Assembly: GCA_021464415.1 (NCBI GenBank)
Contig: CM038467.1
Coordinates: 14,959,411-15,023,410 of the forward strand
Source: Lonicera japonica
Taxonomy: Eukaryota; Streptophyta; Magnoliopsida; Dipsacales; Caprifoliaceae
DNA: 64,000 nucleotides
Direction of reading: 5' to 3'
The notes under the pieces were generated by a model. That model searched no databases. It had not been told where the DNA came from and saw nothing but the letters and a program-made list of their open reading frames with translations. Position numbers and translations under genes: made by a program. Shown here piece after piece: positions 10,509 to 21,406 of this stretch (positions are counted from its first letter, which is position 1; the number at the start of each line of letters is the position of its first letter).

Positions 10509-12321
10509 GTGATAGATCCAAATCCCAACACAAATATGAACCCGATAGCAAACAGACCTGTGGCTACGACACCCAAGCAACCTAACCTAGACCATTCGCA
10601 AACTCACTCGTCTAACAATCTTTACGATCCTAACTACCCCGAAAAAGATGCTCCTACTTTAAACGAATCTGCCGCAGTGGCCAAATTACGACGAGAAAAC
10701 AAAATAATGTCACAACTCCTTAAAGAGCAAATGCTTAAAAAGATGGTACATGAACCATTTAAACTGACTGAATTGAGAGAGGCTGAGACTGTTGTCTATT
10801 CCTTAAGAGATGATTATGATGAAGTTAATTTGAAGCAAGGGTTACGAGAGGATATTATTAAAGAAAAAGAGCGTCAAGCCAGTCCAAACCGCTCAGGGCA
10901 TCATAGTGTTTTTGAACGATTGGGAACAAATGAAGTTTGTAAAGCCAACAGGGAAATCAAGTCAATACAAGCAGCCGAAGGAAAGGAAAACCTGTTGAAC
11001 AACTGGGCCGAGAAAGATTTGCGAAAGTTAATTCATTCAGCCATGACCGATAAAACAGAGGATGAGAAGTCGGCTGCGAAATTGGCAAGAAGAGCCTTGG
11101 GAGAAGATCACGGTTCCCCTTTTACTAAGCGAATTTAAAATGCACCGCCCCCAAAGATATTTGGACAACCAAAGTTCAATATATATGACGGACGATCTGA
11201 CCCGGCCGATCATGTCCGTCACTATAAGCAAGTTATGGCCTATTGGAGATGCGAGGAAGCCCTTGTGTGCAGGATGTTCTCAGCAAATTTAGGTGATACT
11301 GCACTCTGGTGGTTTGATAAGCTACCACCCGTAAAGATTGATAGCTTCAGAAAGTTGGCCGAGCAATTTACCGCTCGATTCATTACCAATAGCAGGATGA
11401 TTAAGGGCCCCGAAGCTCTAACTCAACTCAGGAAGAAACATGGTGAAACTCTGCATGAATATTCTCGATGGTACTTTGAGTTGTATCAAGAGACCGAGGA
11501 CTGTGACCCGAGATTCGCCCTTAGCACTTTCAAGTTCGGCTTACTATATGACAGTAATGGCATATACAACGACCTCACCCGCCAACCTCCTAAAACGTTC
11601 AATGATCTGCTCGCACGGGTTGATGAATTTTCGAGGGTGAAAGATGATGATAAAGCTATGAGCAAGCAACAGGGGTTCAAAAGAGACAGAAATGGGAATG
11701 GCGATCGGAGGGACGATAATCAAGATAAGAAGAATAAAAGGGACAACGATCGAAAGGACAATGGCGATGAAGATAAGAAATTAAGCGCTTTCAAAGGCGT
11801 GAATACCGTATTTAATAAGCCCATTAACAAAATCATGCAAGAAATTAAGGATGACGAGTTTTTCAGATAGCCGAGGCCTATGCTCGGCGACCCCAAAATG
11901 CGGAATCCTTCACTCAAATGCTTCTACCATAGGGACCATAGGCACGCGACAGACACTTGTAGAACTTTGAAACAATTTTTAAAAAAATTGGTTGAACAAG
12001 GCCGGTTGACCAAGTATGTGAAGCGCGACGAGGTAAAACCAAATGAGCAACCAAGAATGGCCAAGAAAAATCGTACTTCGGCTCAAGCGGCCAAACCTGT
12101 AGTGGGGATAATCGAAGCTATACATGGCGTTGTCAATAGCACAGAAGCAACAAGGAACCATCTGCGAGCACGATTGGCTCGAGCAAGATTATGGGCAGAG
12201 GCTCATTCCATTAAGGAAGTCATGTCGATATTGGTCATTCCCAAATGGGATCAAGAGAACAATGTCATTTATCAATTGTCTTTTTCAGAGGAAAATTTGG
12301 AGGGGGGTAGATGTTCCCCAT
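10509..12321 (+). pseudogene. gag: Tat element gag (decayed)
   Basis: One reading frame runs through the region, broken by TAA at 11136-11138 and TAG at 11868-11870; both fit CAA or CAG changed by a single C-to-T. Visible parts: a polar N-terminus; the retrotransposon Gag core (SANLGDTALWWFDKLPP...FTARFI, about 11280-11390); a Lys/Asp/Arg-rich linker (about 11690-11790); and a Tat-type zinc knuckle with spacing C-x2-H-x3-RH-x4-C (CFYHRDHRHATDTC, about 11918). The true start is uncertain: the frame stays open upstream of 10509 and the first in-frame ATG is near 10536. The gag frame ends by frameshift at about 12300, where the protease frame takes over. Confidence 0.85.
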
Positions 12322-12712
12322 AATGATGCATTGGTTATAATGGCCAACATTTGCAACTTCGATGTCAAATGAGTGTTAATCGATCTAGGCAGTTCTTCTG
12401 AGGTGATGTATCTGAAAGCATATAACGAGTTAAAACTGTTCATTTCAAACAAGTATGTTAGGCAAGTGGATTCCCCAATTTATAGCTTCAGTGGTGACGC
12501 AGTCTGGTCGATTTGCATTATCAGTGTTCCAGTCCGAATCGGAAAAATAGTGGTAGTAACAGATTTTTTTGTGATGAATATCGAGTCTCCATACAATGCT
12601 TTGCTCGGACGAAATTGACTGGGAGAAATAAGGGCGGTTGCCTCGCCGTTCCATCAAAAACTAAAATTTCCAACTCCTAAGGGAGTATGCGTGGTTCAAG
12701 GCAAACAAGAAG
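12301..12712 (+). pseudogene. Tat element aspartic protease (decayed)
   Basis: In the +1 frame relative to gag, VLIDLGSSSEVMYL carries the retroviral-type protease active-site signature (D-x-G-S-S; here Asp-Leu-Gly), and VVTDFFVMNIESPYNALLGR matches the usual C-terminal half. Stops at 12370-12372 (TGA, explained by CGA to TGA in VK-R-VLID) and 12616-12618 (TGA, explained by TGG to TGA in GRN-W-LGEIRAV) interrupt it. Downstream, 12713-13050 is the poorly conserved PR-RT linker with more stops. Confidence 0.85.
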
Positions 12713-13049
12713 ATGCTAGATACTGTTTCAATTTGGCAATCAGATGATCACTGTCGGAAGCGAAGGAGGCAACTCATTCTGAGCAAGCAAAATCAGTTAA
12801 GTCCATTGAGCAAAATAACGAAGAAACTGAGAAGGAAAGTGATGTGCCCGAACCCTCTAATCAGAGGAAGGGCAAGGAACATAAGTAATAGCAATTAAAG
12901 AACGGTCCTCCTGTTGATAACGGGGTCAGGGGACGACCGGGAGAAAGGATTTTCGAAGACCTACTTAAAATCCCCGCAGTGGAAAGGTCAGATAAGAAGG
13001 AAAAATATTTTTTGATCGGCAGTAGCCTGACGACAGAGCAAAGGCAAGA

Positions 13050-14430
13050 TCTCTCCATTTTTTTAAGGAAAACATTGACGTATTCGCTTGGCAACCCTAT
13101 GATATGCTTGGAATATCGGCGGACGAAATATGCCACAAGCTACATATAAACCTTGCTTTTAAGCCGATTAAACAGAAACCACGCCGAACATCACCTGAAA
13201 AGGCTATGGCCGTGGAAGAAGAAGTGCAAAAATTGTTTAAGGCTAAAGCTATACGAGAAGCCGACTTTCTAGAATGGATATCTAACACAGTGGTAGTTAA
13301 AAAGAAGAACAGAAAATGGAGGGTATGTATTGACTTCACCGATTTGAATAAGGCCTACCCTAAAGATAACTTTCCGATGCCCAGAATCGATCAACTGGTG
13401 GACTCGGCAGCTGGTCATCAAAGATTCAGTTTCTTGGACGCTTATTTGGGGTACCATTAAATTTCGTTATTCGGCCCAGATCAAGATTCCACCGCTTTCA
13501 TCACCACGATGGTATTGTATTGTTACAGAGTCATGCCCTTTGGTCTCAAGAATGCAAGAGCTACTTATCAGCGACTGGTTATCAAAACATTTCGTGGTGA
13601 AATCGACAAAACCATGAAAGTTTATGTGGATGACATGCTGGTGAAAAGTAAACAGAAAGCTGATCATATCAAGGACCTGGGCAAGACTTTCGAAACTCTA
13701 AAACACTACAAGATGAAGCTAAACACTGCAAAATGTACATTCGTGGTCAGTTCGGAAAAATTTTTGGATTTTCTGGTCAACTGTCGAGGAATTGAAGTAA
13801 ATCCAGAAAATGTGCAAGCAATCGCTAATATTCAAAAACTGGCAAACCTGAAAGAGCTGCAAAAACTCACGGGTATGATCGCTGCTCTAAACCGATTTAT
13901 CTCAAAATGCTCTGATAAATGCAAGCTTTTATTTAAATCTTTGAAAAGAACGAAAAAATTTGAATGGACTTCAGAATGTGATCAAGCTCTCGACGAGCTG
14001 AAACAATACCTGAACAGTCCACCATTAATATCCATCCCAAACCCCAATGAACAACTCTTTATATATTTGGCTTCTTCTGATCGGGCAGTAAGTTCGGCCC
14101 TAATCAGAGAACATGTCAGCGTGCAAAAGCCTGTATATTTTACTTGTAAATGCTTGATAGGACCATAATTGAATTATTTGCCTTTGAAAAAACTTGTATT
14201 AGCATTAATCACAACATCTAGGAAATTGAGGCATTACTTCGACGCCCATCTGATCAAAGTGCTCACTAACAGCCCAATCAAGGCAGTTCTCAGGAAAGTC
14301 GATTTGTCTGGCCGAATGAAAAAATGGTCCGTTGAATTGGGAAGATTTCATATTGAATACGTTCCCCGGAAAGCTATCAAAGGGCAGGTACTTGCTAATT
14401 TCATTGCCGAATTCACGAGGAATGTTGAAG
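13050..14430 (+). pseudogene. Tat element reverse transcriptase and RNase H (decayed)
   Basis: The frame returns to that of gag. RT blocks in order: EICHKLHIN, a long run through VVVKKKNRKWRVCIDFTDLNKAYPKDNFPMPRIDQLVD, FSFLDAYLGYH, YRVMPFGLKNA, and the catalytic YVDDMLVKSK (about 13623-13652) with both aspartates intact. The connection and RNase H follow (LQKLTGMIAALNRFIS, LFIYLASSDRAVSSALI, LRHYFDAHLIKVLT). Stops: TAA at 13458-13460 (H-stop-ISLFG, from CAA) and TAA at 14166-14168. The finger-palm residues are well conserved despite the breaks. Confidence 0.92.
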
Positions 14431-14519
14431 TTTCTGCAAAAAATCAGTCATTAACCGGGGGGCAAAGTCAGGATGAAGAAATGACAGAATCCGAACAATA
14501 TGAGCCGATCATAACATCT

Positions 14520-14960
14520 GCTTTCCCCCAAAATTCAGTCCCATGGCACCTGAACATAGACGGATCATCAACGATTGGTGATTCTGGCGTCGGCATCGTT
14601 TTCAAAACCCCAAAAGGAGGAATAATCGAACAGGCAATTCGGCTAGGTTTCAAAGCAAACAACAATGAGGCTGAATATGAAGCCCCAATTATGGGTATAA
14701 AAAGGGCCATGCAGCTGAGGGTTCGGGATTTAGTAATTAATTGTGACTCTCAGTTAGTAGCAAATTAGCTAATCGGCGAATACGCGGCAAAGAATGAACG
14801 AATGGCAGCCTATATGAACTTGACTCGAAAAATGATGAAGAAGTTTAATTCGGTGTACATCGAAAGGTTCTTCAGAGCAAATAATCCGCATGCAAATGCA
14901 CTAGCCACTCTGGTTTCAGCAATAGGTTCAGAAATAAAACGAACAGTGGAAATAGAATTC
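14520..14960 (+). pseudogene. second, archaeal-type RNase H domain (aRH) of the Tat element
   Basis: WHLNIDGSSTIGDSGVGIVF carries the first catalytic Asp of RNase H. NNNEAEYEAPIMGIKRAM holds the catalytic Glu and INCDSQLVAN the second Asp. TAG at 14766-14768 interrupts QLVAN-Q-L (CAG to TAG). A second RNase H between RH and integrase is the known defining trait of Tat elements. Confidence 0.9.
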
Positions 14961-15129
14961 GTGCCAAAGCCGAGTATAGAAATTGATGGACAACCGATTG
15001 TGTGCAACATTAAAGCACACTTGGGTGTCAGTTGGATGGATCCAATCATTGATTATCTAAGAGACGGGTTACTACCGAATGACAGTACTGAAGCTTATCG
15101 CGTCAGAGCACAAGCTACCAAATACTGGT

Positions 15130-16268
15130 TGTCTGCTAAGCAAAAGTTATATAAGAGATCCTTCTTAGGACCCTACCTCAGATGTGTTCACCCGAAATTG
15201 GTTCAGAATACTCTTTTTGAATTGCACGAAGGGAGATGCGGTAGTCATACAAGCGGCCGATCTCTAGCTCACAAGGCTAGGTCCCAAGGATATTGGTGAC
15301 CCTACATGCAGAAAAATGATGTAGAATATGTAAAGAAGTGCGACAAATGCCATAAAGACTTCCCAATGATTCATCAACATGCTAGCGTCCTTCATCCCAT
15401 TGTCAGCCCCCTGGCCCTTTGCTATGTAGGGATTGGATATTATGGGGCATTTTCCTCGGGCTCCAGCCAATAAAAAGTTTCTTCTGGTCGACACGGATTA
15501 TTTTTCAAAATGGATAGAGGCATTGCCCCTGAACACAGTTGAATCTAACGTCAGAAGTTTTTTGTGGAGAAACATTGTCACCAGGTTCGACATCCCACGG
15601 GTACTGATTTCTGACAACGGCACTCAATTCAAGAATTAAAAATTGAAGAATTCTGCAATACTTATGGGATTAAACAACATTTTTCTAGTGTGGCTTTTCC
15701 CCAAGACAACGGCCTGGCCGAAGCATCGAATAAAGTAATCTTGGATGGTCTGAAAAAAAGATTAAAAGAGAAGAAAGGAAAATGGGCGCAAGAATTGCAT
15801 TCTGTACTCTGGGCCTTCCGAACGATGCCGCACCGATCAACAGGAGATACCCCCTACTCCCTAACCTACGGAATGGAGGTAGTAATTCCGCTGAAAATCG
15901 GCTTGCCTACTTTGAAAACAGCCCAGTTCAAAAAGGAAAACAATGATCAGAGGTTGGAGGAAGCGTTGGATCTGGCCGAGTCTAGAAGGGAAATAGCTGC
16001 AATCCATCTGGCGAATTATCAAAATTCCCTGGCTAAACAGTACAAAGCTAATGCCCGATTACGAGAGTTCAAGGTGGGTGAATTGGTTATGAGGAAGGTA
16101 CTCGGCACAGCAGTCAAGCCCAACCATGGGAAACTCCAGCAGAATTGGGAAGGTCCTTATATGATTACCTCGGCTACTGGAACCGGATCCTACCATTTGC
16201 AAGATATGGAGGGTCAGCCGATCCCAAATCCTTGGAACGTGGCCAACTTAAGAACATTTTATCACTAA
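15130..16268 (+). pseudogene. Tat element integrase (decayed)
   Basis: The HHCC zinc-binding domain (FELHEGRCGSH...KKCDKCHK, about 15215-15350) is broken by TGA at 15297-15299, which restores to Trp in YW-W-P by one transition. A frameshift near 15420 moves to another frame carrying LLVDTDYFSKWIEALP (first catalytic Asp) and LISDNGTQFKN (second Asp). A second frameshift near 15640 leads to QDNGLAEASNKVILDGLKKR with the catalytic Glu. The C-terminal GPY-like module (NWEGPYMITSATGTGSYHLQ) and the end at 16268 are intact. Confidence 0.92.
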
Positions 16269-16356
16269 TTGTAATCCCAAAGATTGGGTTCTTTTGTTTT
16301 AGCCGATTTTAAAATATGAAAGTTTCGAAGATTTTGAATTTCATTCCATCTTGAAA

Positions 16357-16740
16357 GACCTTCTTAAAACAGAAGGCAAACGTGTAAGACCTTACTCGGC
16401 CAGGGCATCAAAATTAATAAAAGACCTTCTTAAAACAGAGGCAAATGTGTTAGACCTTGCTCGGCCAGGGCATCAAAATTAATAAAAGACCTTCTTAAAT
16501 AGAAGGCAAACATATAAGACCTTGCTCGGCCAGGGCATCAAAATTAATAAAAGACCTTTTAAAACAGAAGGCAAACGTGTAAGACCTTGCTCGACTAAGG
16601 CATCAAGGCTAACCAAAGACCTTCTAAAACATAAGGCAAACGTGTAAGACCTTGCTCAGCCAGGGTATCAAAATTAATAAAAGACCTTCTTTAACAGAAG
16701 GCAAAAGCATGACACCTCGCTCGACCAAGGCAGCAAACGT
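16357..16740 (+). repeat. 65-bp tandem array in the 3' untranslated region of the Tat element
   Basis: Six copies begin with GACCTTCTTAAAACAGAAGG or a variant at 16357, 16423, 16488, 16553, 16618 and 16683 (periods 66, 65, 65, 65, 65), each including AAGACCTTGCTCGGCCAGGG. Degenerate fragments continue to about 16820. Tandem arrays between integrase and 3' LTR are known in Tat/Ogre elements. Confidence 0.95.
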
Positions 16741-17137
16741 GACAAAAATATAAGACCTTGATTCAGTCAAGGAAACAAAATGCGTAAGACCCCGATTAAA
16801 GACCTCGATTAATCAAGGCACCCGGAGAAAAAGATGAACGTATTTGTCTCAAACAAAATAAATTTGTTTACATTCAATTATGTTCCAAATTAGTTAAAAC
16901 GTTTACTAACTAACAAAGACTATTTGTTACAATCAATCAAGGTAGTTGCGAAGCAAGCAATATCTACAAAATCATTCTTCATTAATTCAAAACACAGATA
17001 CACTTTGTGGGGCTTCAAGGCCCAGAAAAAAATAAAATTTCCTCCAATGTCAAGATCCTTGATGGATCAGCCTCGACAACTCTCATGACCTTCCCAAGTT
17101 GTTTATTAATCTTGTCGAAGCTCTTTTTAAGAAGACC

Positions 17138-17615
17138 TTCTCCGTTTGAAAGACATGAATCGTTCTTTCAAACGGAGAAATCGACCGACAAGACGGTCGT
17201 AGCTCTTCCTCAAACGACGATGCTTTCGCTTAAGGCGAAGAAAGGCCCTTAACATGTTGGCCACTTTCGTAGTGTCCACCTCTTTAGCGTATGGATAACC
17301 AGCATCAGAAACAGATTCATCATTCAGACCCGCAATTGAAATGAAACTCAGAAGTTATAACAATTTTCTAATCATGTACAAAAAGGTATAAACAATGAAG
17401 CAATCAGATAGGGATTATATAGGGGGTCGAAAGACCCTATACAATGAATGTCCTAGAAGTATGAAAGGACATTCATCATTTAATGCCCTCTTCATGCGCC
17501 ATTTATTATTCTCTTCATTCGAAAAAACACCTTGGGAATATACCAAAACCCCTCACATTAGTTGCCCAGCGGCCATTTCTTAAAGGCCACGTGGCCAACT
17601 GGGGGGGGGGGCATA
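17138..17615 (+). repeat. cluster of hairpins between the tandem array and the antisense gene
   Basis: A perfect 16-bp stem TTCTCCGTTTGAAAGA (17138-17153) pairs with 17164-17179, followed by CGACCG...CGGTCG. Around 17420-17480 are GGGTC-GAAA-GACCC and AATGAATGTCCT...AGGACATTCAT. Around 17560-17600, GGCCAC/GTGGCC is nested between CCCAG and CTGGG, followed by an 11-G run (17601-17611). No coding signal. Confidence 0.7.
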
Positions 17616-17794
17616 ATTACAATTAACTAATAAATCAAAGTACGACATACATAAAGAGATATATGCTAGGCAAAAAAGACTTATATTACATAAAAAATCA
17701 TACTCGGCAAATATCACACTGAGTACAAAGTGTATTCCATTACAATATTTTACCAAGTCATAACAAAAACAAAAACAAAAAGGAAAAGAGATAA

Positions 17795-20262
17795 TCAGTT
17801 CTCATTCTCATCGGCAGCATTATCCCCTTCTTGCTCTGACCCAGGAGTAGGGGGAAGTTCAGCGAATAAGTTAGGAGGACAAAGAGCTGGTTTATCAAAA
17901 AGGGCATCGACCTCCACAACCCCTGCAGCAGACAGACCAGATTCATAATCGGCTTTATAAATAATATCCTTTATCTGTATGATCTGGGCTGCTGCTTTAT
18001 CTGAGGCCTCGTTATAGCCCGTTGTCTCAGTATTAGCCAATTCTTCGAAATGAAAAGACTTGAGCTCCTCAATTACTACTTCGGCCGCTCTCTTCTCTTC
18101 CTCTCTGGCCCTGGTAACAGCTTAAGCCTTACTATTCTGAGCCAGCGTGAGAGAAGTTTAGAGCTCGACAATTTGAGCCTGGAGAGTCTGAACTTGACCC
18201 TCCAAGTCAGCCTTATCTTCCTCGGCCGACTTGGTCACATTGTTATAGTCGGCCTGAAGAGAGGAAAGCTAATTTCCCACGTTACAGCTATAACTTTGGC
18301 CTCATTAGCTTCCTTTTTGGCTTCCGAGATCTCCTTCTTAAGCCTAGCCACTTTTGCTTTGTGGTCCTTTCTGGCTTGTTTGTATCGAGAAGCTATTTCC
18401 AAAAAATACTTGTTCGACTGCAAGAAAAATAAAAAGGCAGTTAAGAAACGATCGTTGAAAAGAAAATAAAATATCAGCGGAAAGAAGAAATAGTATCTTA
18501 CGGCGACTTGGCACTGAAAACCTCTATATTCCAATTTAGAAAGAGAAACAAACTTTAGTTTTTGGTCGTCCTCCGGCAAGATCATAGCTGTTGCCAAAGC
18601 ATGAGCAACTATACTACTCGTCAAAGCAGAGTCCTTTACATTGATCGACCTCTGATCGTGAGCAACTCGGGGCCTAATAACAAATTCTTCTGGAAGAGTT
18701 TCTTCTGAAGGAGTATTTTCCTGAATTTCGATCACTTCAGGATGAGCTGGTGAGTTGACCATATGTTCGGCACCCTCATGGACCGGTTCCTTTCTCTCAA
18801 CTGGGGAAGGACTCCCTGAAACCCCAGTTTTCCCAACATCTACGCCAAAAATGGCTTTAGGACGGGTCTACTCTACAATTGGTTCTCCAACCTCAGCAAC
18901 AGGAGTCTCTTCCTGAGCGGTCTTCCTTTTCTTAGTAGGAGGACTTGCCGAACTCCCTGAAGCTCTATCTTTATAGAGCCGAGCATTCAAAAAATCGAAA
19001 ACACTGCGCTGACCGGCCATATCTGTATCAGAAGACTCGGGAATAGACACCTCACTTCTAGGTCTTCTTCGTAATGAAGATTCTTTAACCTCCTCTAACT
19101 CTTTCTCGTCAGGAAAGTTTACTTCAACTTCCCCGATAGGAGCGGATACGGCCACACCACGCCTCCTTGAGATTGGAATGGCGGTGCTCGGCTCTGCAAC
19201 GGAAACACCCTCTGCGTTCTCGGCCTGTAATATAGGACGACTTACCGGAGGGCTACAAACTATTTCAACTGCCGATCTTTTACCTTTTTTCTTCCCTTTG
19301 CCTCTTTTTTCCTTGGCAACCAAAAATCCTGGAAATTCTAAGTCTGGAGATTCTCCAGCTAGAATACGCCGCTGAATACCCTCACTTTTTTCAACCACCT
19401 AAGGATTGACTATATTATGATACCTGAAAAAATTATTTTTGTCCTTATCCACATGGGGAGGGCCAACCCATTTGACAATATTGGTGCGGCTAAAAAAGGA
19501 AGCATATGGGGGGATGTAATTCAGAAGAATGTAAGCCGACCTTGGATGGCAAGAAGGCCCTACATTATTAGGCCCATCATAGTTGATAGCCGCGTTCAGA
19601 TGGTCAAGGTTAAGCTCATCCAAAAGCGGTTTACTAAAACACCTCTTCGCTCCACCAACTACAAAGAAAAAGAATCAATTAAGGTAAAACATCAAACAGT
19701 TGATAGGCAAAAAAAATCCGCAACAAATAAAATGCAAACCAGGTGCACCAAAGTGCCTAGGGATGCTTTTGTTAACTGGGTCAGGCTCAAGATTCCCAGT
19801 AAGAAGAACTACGTCGTTAAACGATCCTTTGTGAGATGACGCTAGCCCCTCAACAATGGAAGAAGAGTGAAGTCTGGCCCTCAAATTCCATTTATCTTCG
19901 GACTCAGACAAAAGATAGCAATACTTAATTTCTTTTAACCCCAGGTTGAGATTGAGACGTCTATTCAGTTCAGACGTGCCTAAAATAATTCTAAGTACAT
20001 TCGGAGTCAGTTGGCATAGATGAAAATGAGCATCCCTCAAGAAATCTACCAATAAAGGATCAAGAGGAATCCTCAAACCCGCAACCTTAAAAAAGGACGT
20101 ATAAATGGGATATTCATTATGAGATGGAAGTAAACCTAACTCTATATCTTTGAAAATATCCTCACGAGGGCCAGGTTCTCTTCAAGAAATTTTGTTAAGA
20201 ATATAGGCCCTCTCAAATTTTGATTTGTCTATATCGGTATTCAATGCATACTTTCCTCCCAT
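17795..20262 (-). pseudogene. spliced antisense gene inside the Tat element (decayed)
   Basis: On the minus strand ATG at 20262-20260 opens MGGKYALNTDIDKSKFERAY. Exon 1 (20262-19740, phase 1) joins exon 2 (19658-18502) across a plausible GT-AG intron with acceptor TTTCTTTGTAG; exon 2 joins exon 3 (from 18417) across an 84-bp GTAAGA...TTGCAG intron that keeps frame. Exon 1 is a globular region (DAHFHLCQLTPNVLRIILG); exon 2 has a basic patch (KEKRGKGKKKGKR), an acidic linker and PPTKKRKT, a likely nuclear signal; exon 3 is coiled coil (ARLKKEISEAKKEANEAK) and ends DENEN-stop. In-frame stops at 20182-20184, 19399-19401 and 18868-18870, one frameshift near 18265 and two more TAA in the coiled coil break it. 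Function unknown. Extra ORFs, sense or antisense, at this place are known in Tat elements. Confidence 0.75.
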
Positions 20263-20758
20263 GATGATTAGTGAATAACAACGATGGGAAAAACTAAAAC
20301 TAGGATTTTGCGAAAAATGAATCGAGAATAAGGAATAAGAAATTAGGGACTTACAGAGAAAGAAGAACTACCGACGAACAAAATGAGCAATGAATTCGGT
20401 GAGACAAACTAGAAAACAATAAGAATTTGAGTGTTAGAGAAGAAAAAATCTCAGCGAAAATATGAGGGAGATGAAGAGATAAAAATTAGGGTTGAAGAAA
20501 TAATGCCTTTCTTTTAAATTTTTTTTTCCTTTATTTCCCTCCAAGAGACGTCTTACTTTATTGGAATATGTGTAAGAAGCGACCATCATTTAATGAGATT
20601 TAACAGCTATCTTACTACGCTTAGTCAAAATCAATGACTAACGATACGACACATAGAGACTATCCATAAATATAATATTCTCCAAGAGATCGGCCAAGAA
20701 TGAGACATTGCTTTAAAGGAAATCAAGCCTCCGAACTCATGGAATTAACACGACTCGA

Positions 20759-20774
20759 AGGCTTGGGGGGCAAT
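20759..20774 (+). other. polypurine tract region before the 3' LTR
   Basis: AGGCTTGGGGGGCAAT, G-rich, directly abuts the 3' LTR start at 20775; this is the expected site of plus-strand priming. Confidence 0.65.
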
Positions 20775-21401
20775 TATGGGAGCATAATTCTATACTTTCT
20801 CTCGTGGGCCAAATTGGCCTTAACATCTCCTTATGAGCCGAATGAGTAGGACGAGGCCCGATTATCATAAAAAATGAAAAGGATCATGGGCGAGGCCTAA
20901 CAACGTGAGAAACTGTATATAATATCTGCCGAACAAATAACTACAGTTAGCCGAACAAAAGGGAAAAATCGCCGAGTAAAAGGTAATCAACTTAAGAAAG
21001 ACCTCCAATATGCAGATAAAAGATATATTAACACAAGGCTCCTCACTAATGAGAAGACGGCATCTACAGATGATATCATACAAATAAATGATTACTGCAT
21101 GAACGAATGATTATGTGACACGTGTAAAATGAGAAAAAGTTAGTTATAACAGCTGTCCCTCCGACAGATGGAGGGAGGAAATGAGTGCCACGAAAGCCCT
21201 AAAATATGTCCTGGATGGTAATTTCACTATTGACCTAATCCATCTTGGGGAACACGAAATGCAGAGTTATAAATAGAAAAGGGTGTTCTCTAAAAGGAGG
21301 AGGGGAGAGGGACCTAAAAAAAAGGAGGAGAGGCAAAATCCCGTTACCATGTCTACCAGTTCGGGCCGGACTTGCTCCGGTGTATAAAAGCATCACATAC
21401 A
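20775..21401 (+). repeat. 3' LTR of the Tat element
   Basis: Same length (627 bp) as the 5' LTR and about 94% identical by eye. Starts TATGGGAGC (the expected TG is changed to TA) and ends CATCACATACA, followed by the target duplication GTATC (21402-21406). Confidence 0.95.
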
Positions 21402-21406
21402 GTATC

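Larger units (their letters stand above)
9646..21401 (+). mobile_element. complete Ty3/Gypsy Tat-lineage LTR retrotransposon, 11.76 kb
   Basis: Two 627-bp LTRs (9646-10272 and 20775-21401) are flanked by a perfect 5-bp target duplication GTATC (9641-9645 and 21402-21406). Order on the plus strand: LTR, PBS, gag, PR, RT, RNase H, a second (archaeal-type) RNase H, integrase, tandem array, antisense gene, polypurine tract, LTR. RT-RH-aRH-INT is the known hallmark of the Tat lineage. By eye the LTRs differ at about 38 of 627 positions with no indels, roughly 6%, implying an insertion a few million years old at usual plant rates. The coding frames hold several nonsense codons and at least four frameshifts, so it is not autonomous. 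Confidence 0.95.

Noticed and set aside
16357..16740. CRISPR-like regularly spaced repeat
   Set aside because: The whole 65-bp unit is repeated with no unique spacers, inside a plant LTR retrotransposon.
17730..19375. Plus-strand frames opposite the antisense gene (for example 18050-18469 and 19417-19839)
   Set aside because: They are shadows: the minus-strand reading shows splice sites in frame and a coiled-coil pattern, while these have neither domains nor coherent composition.
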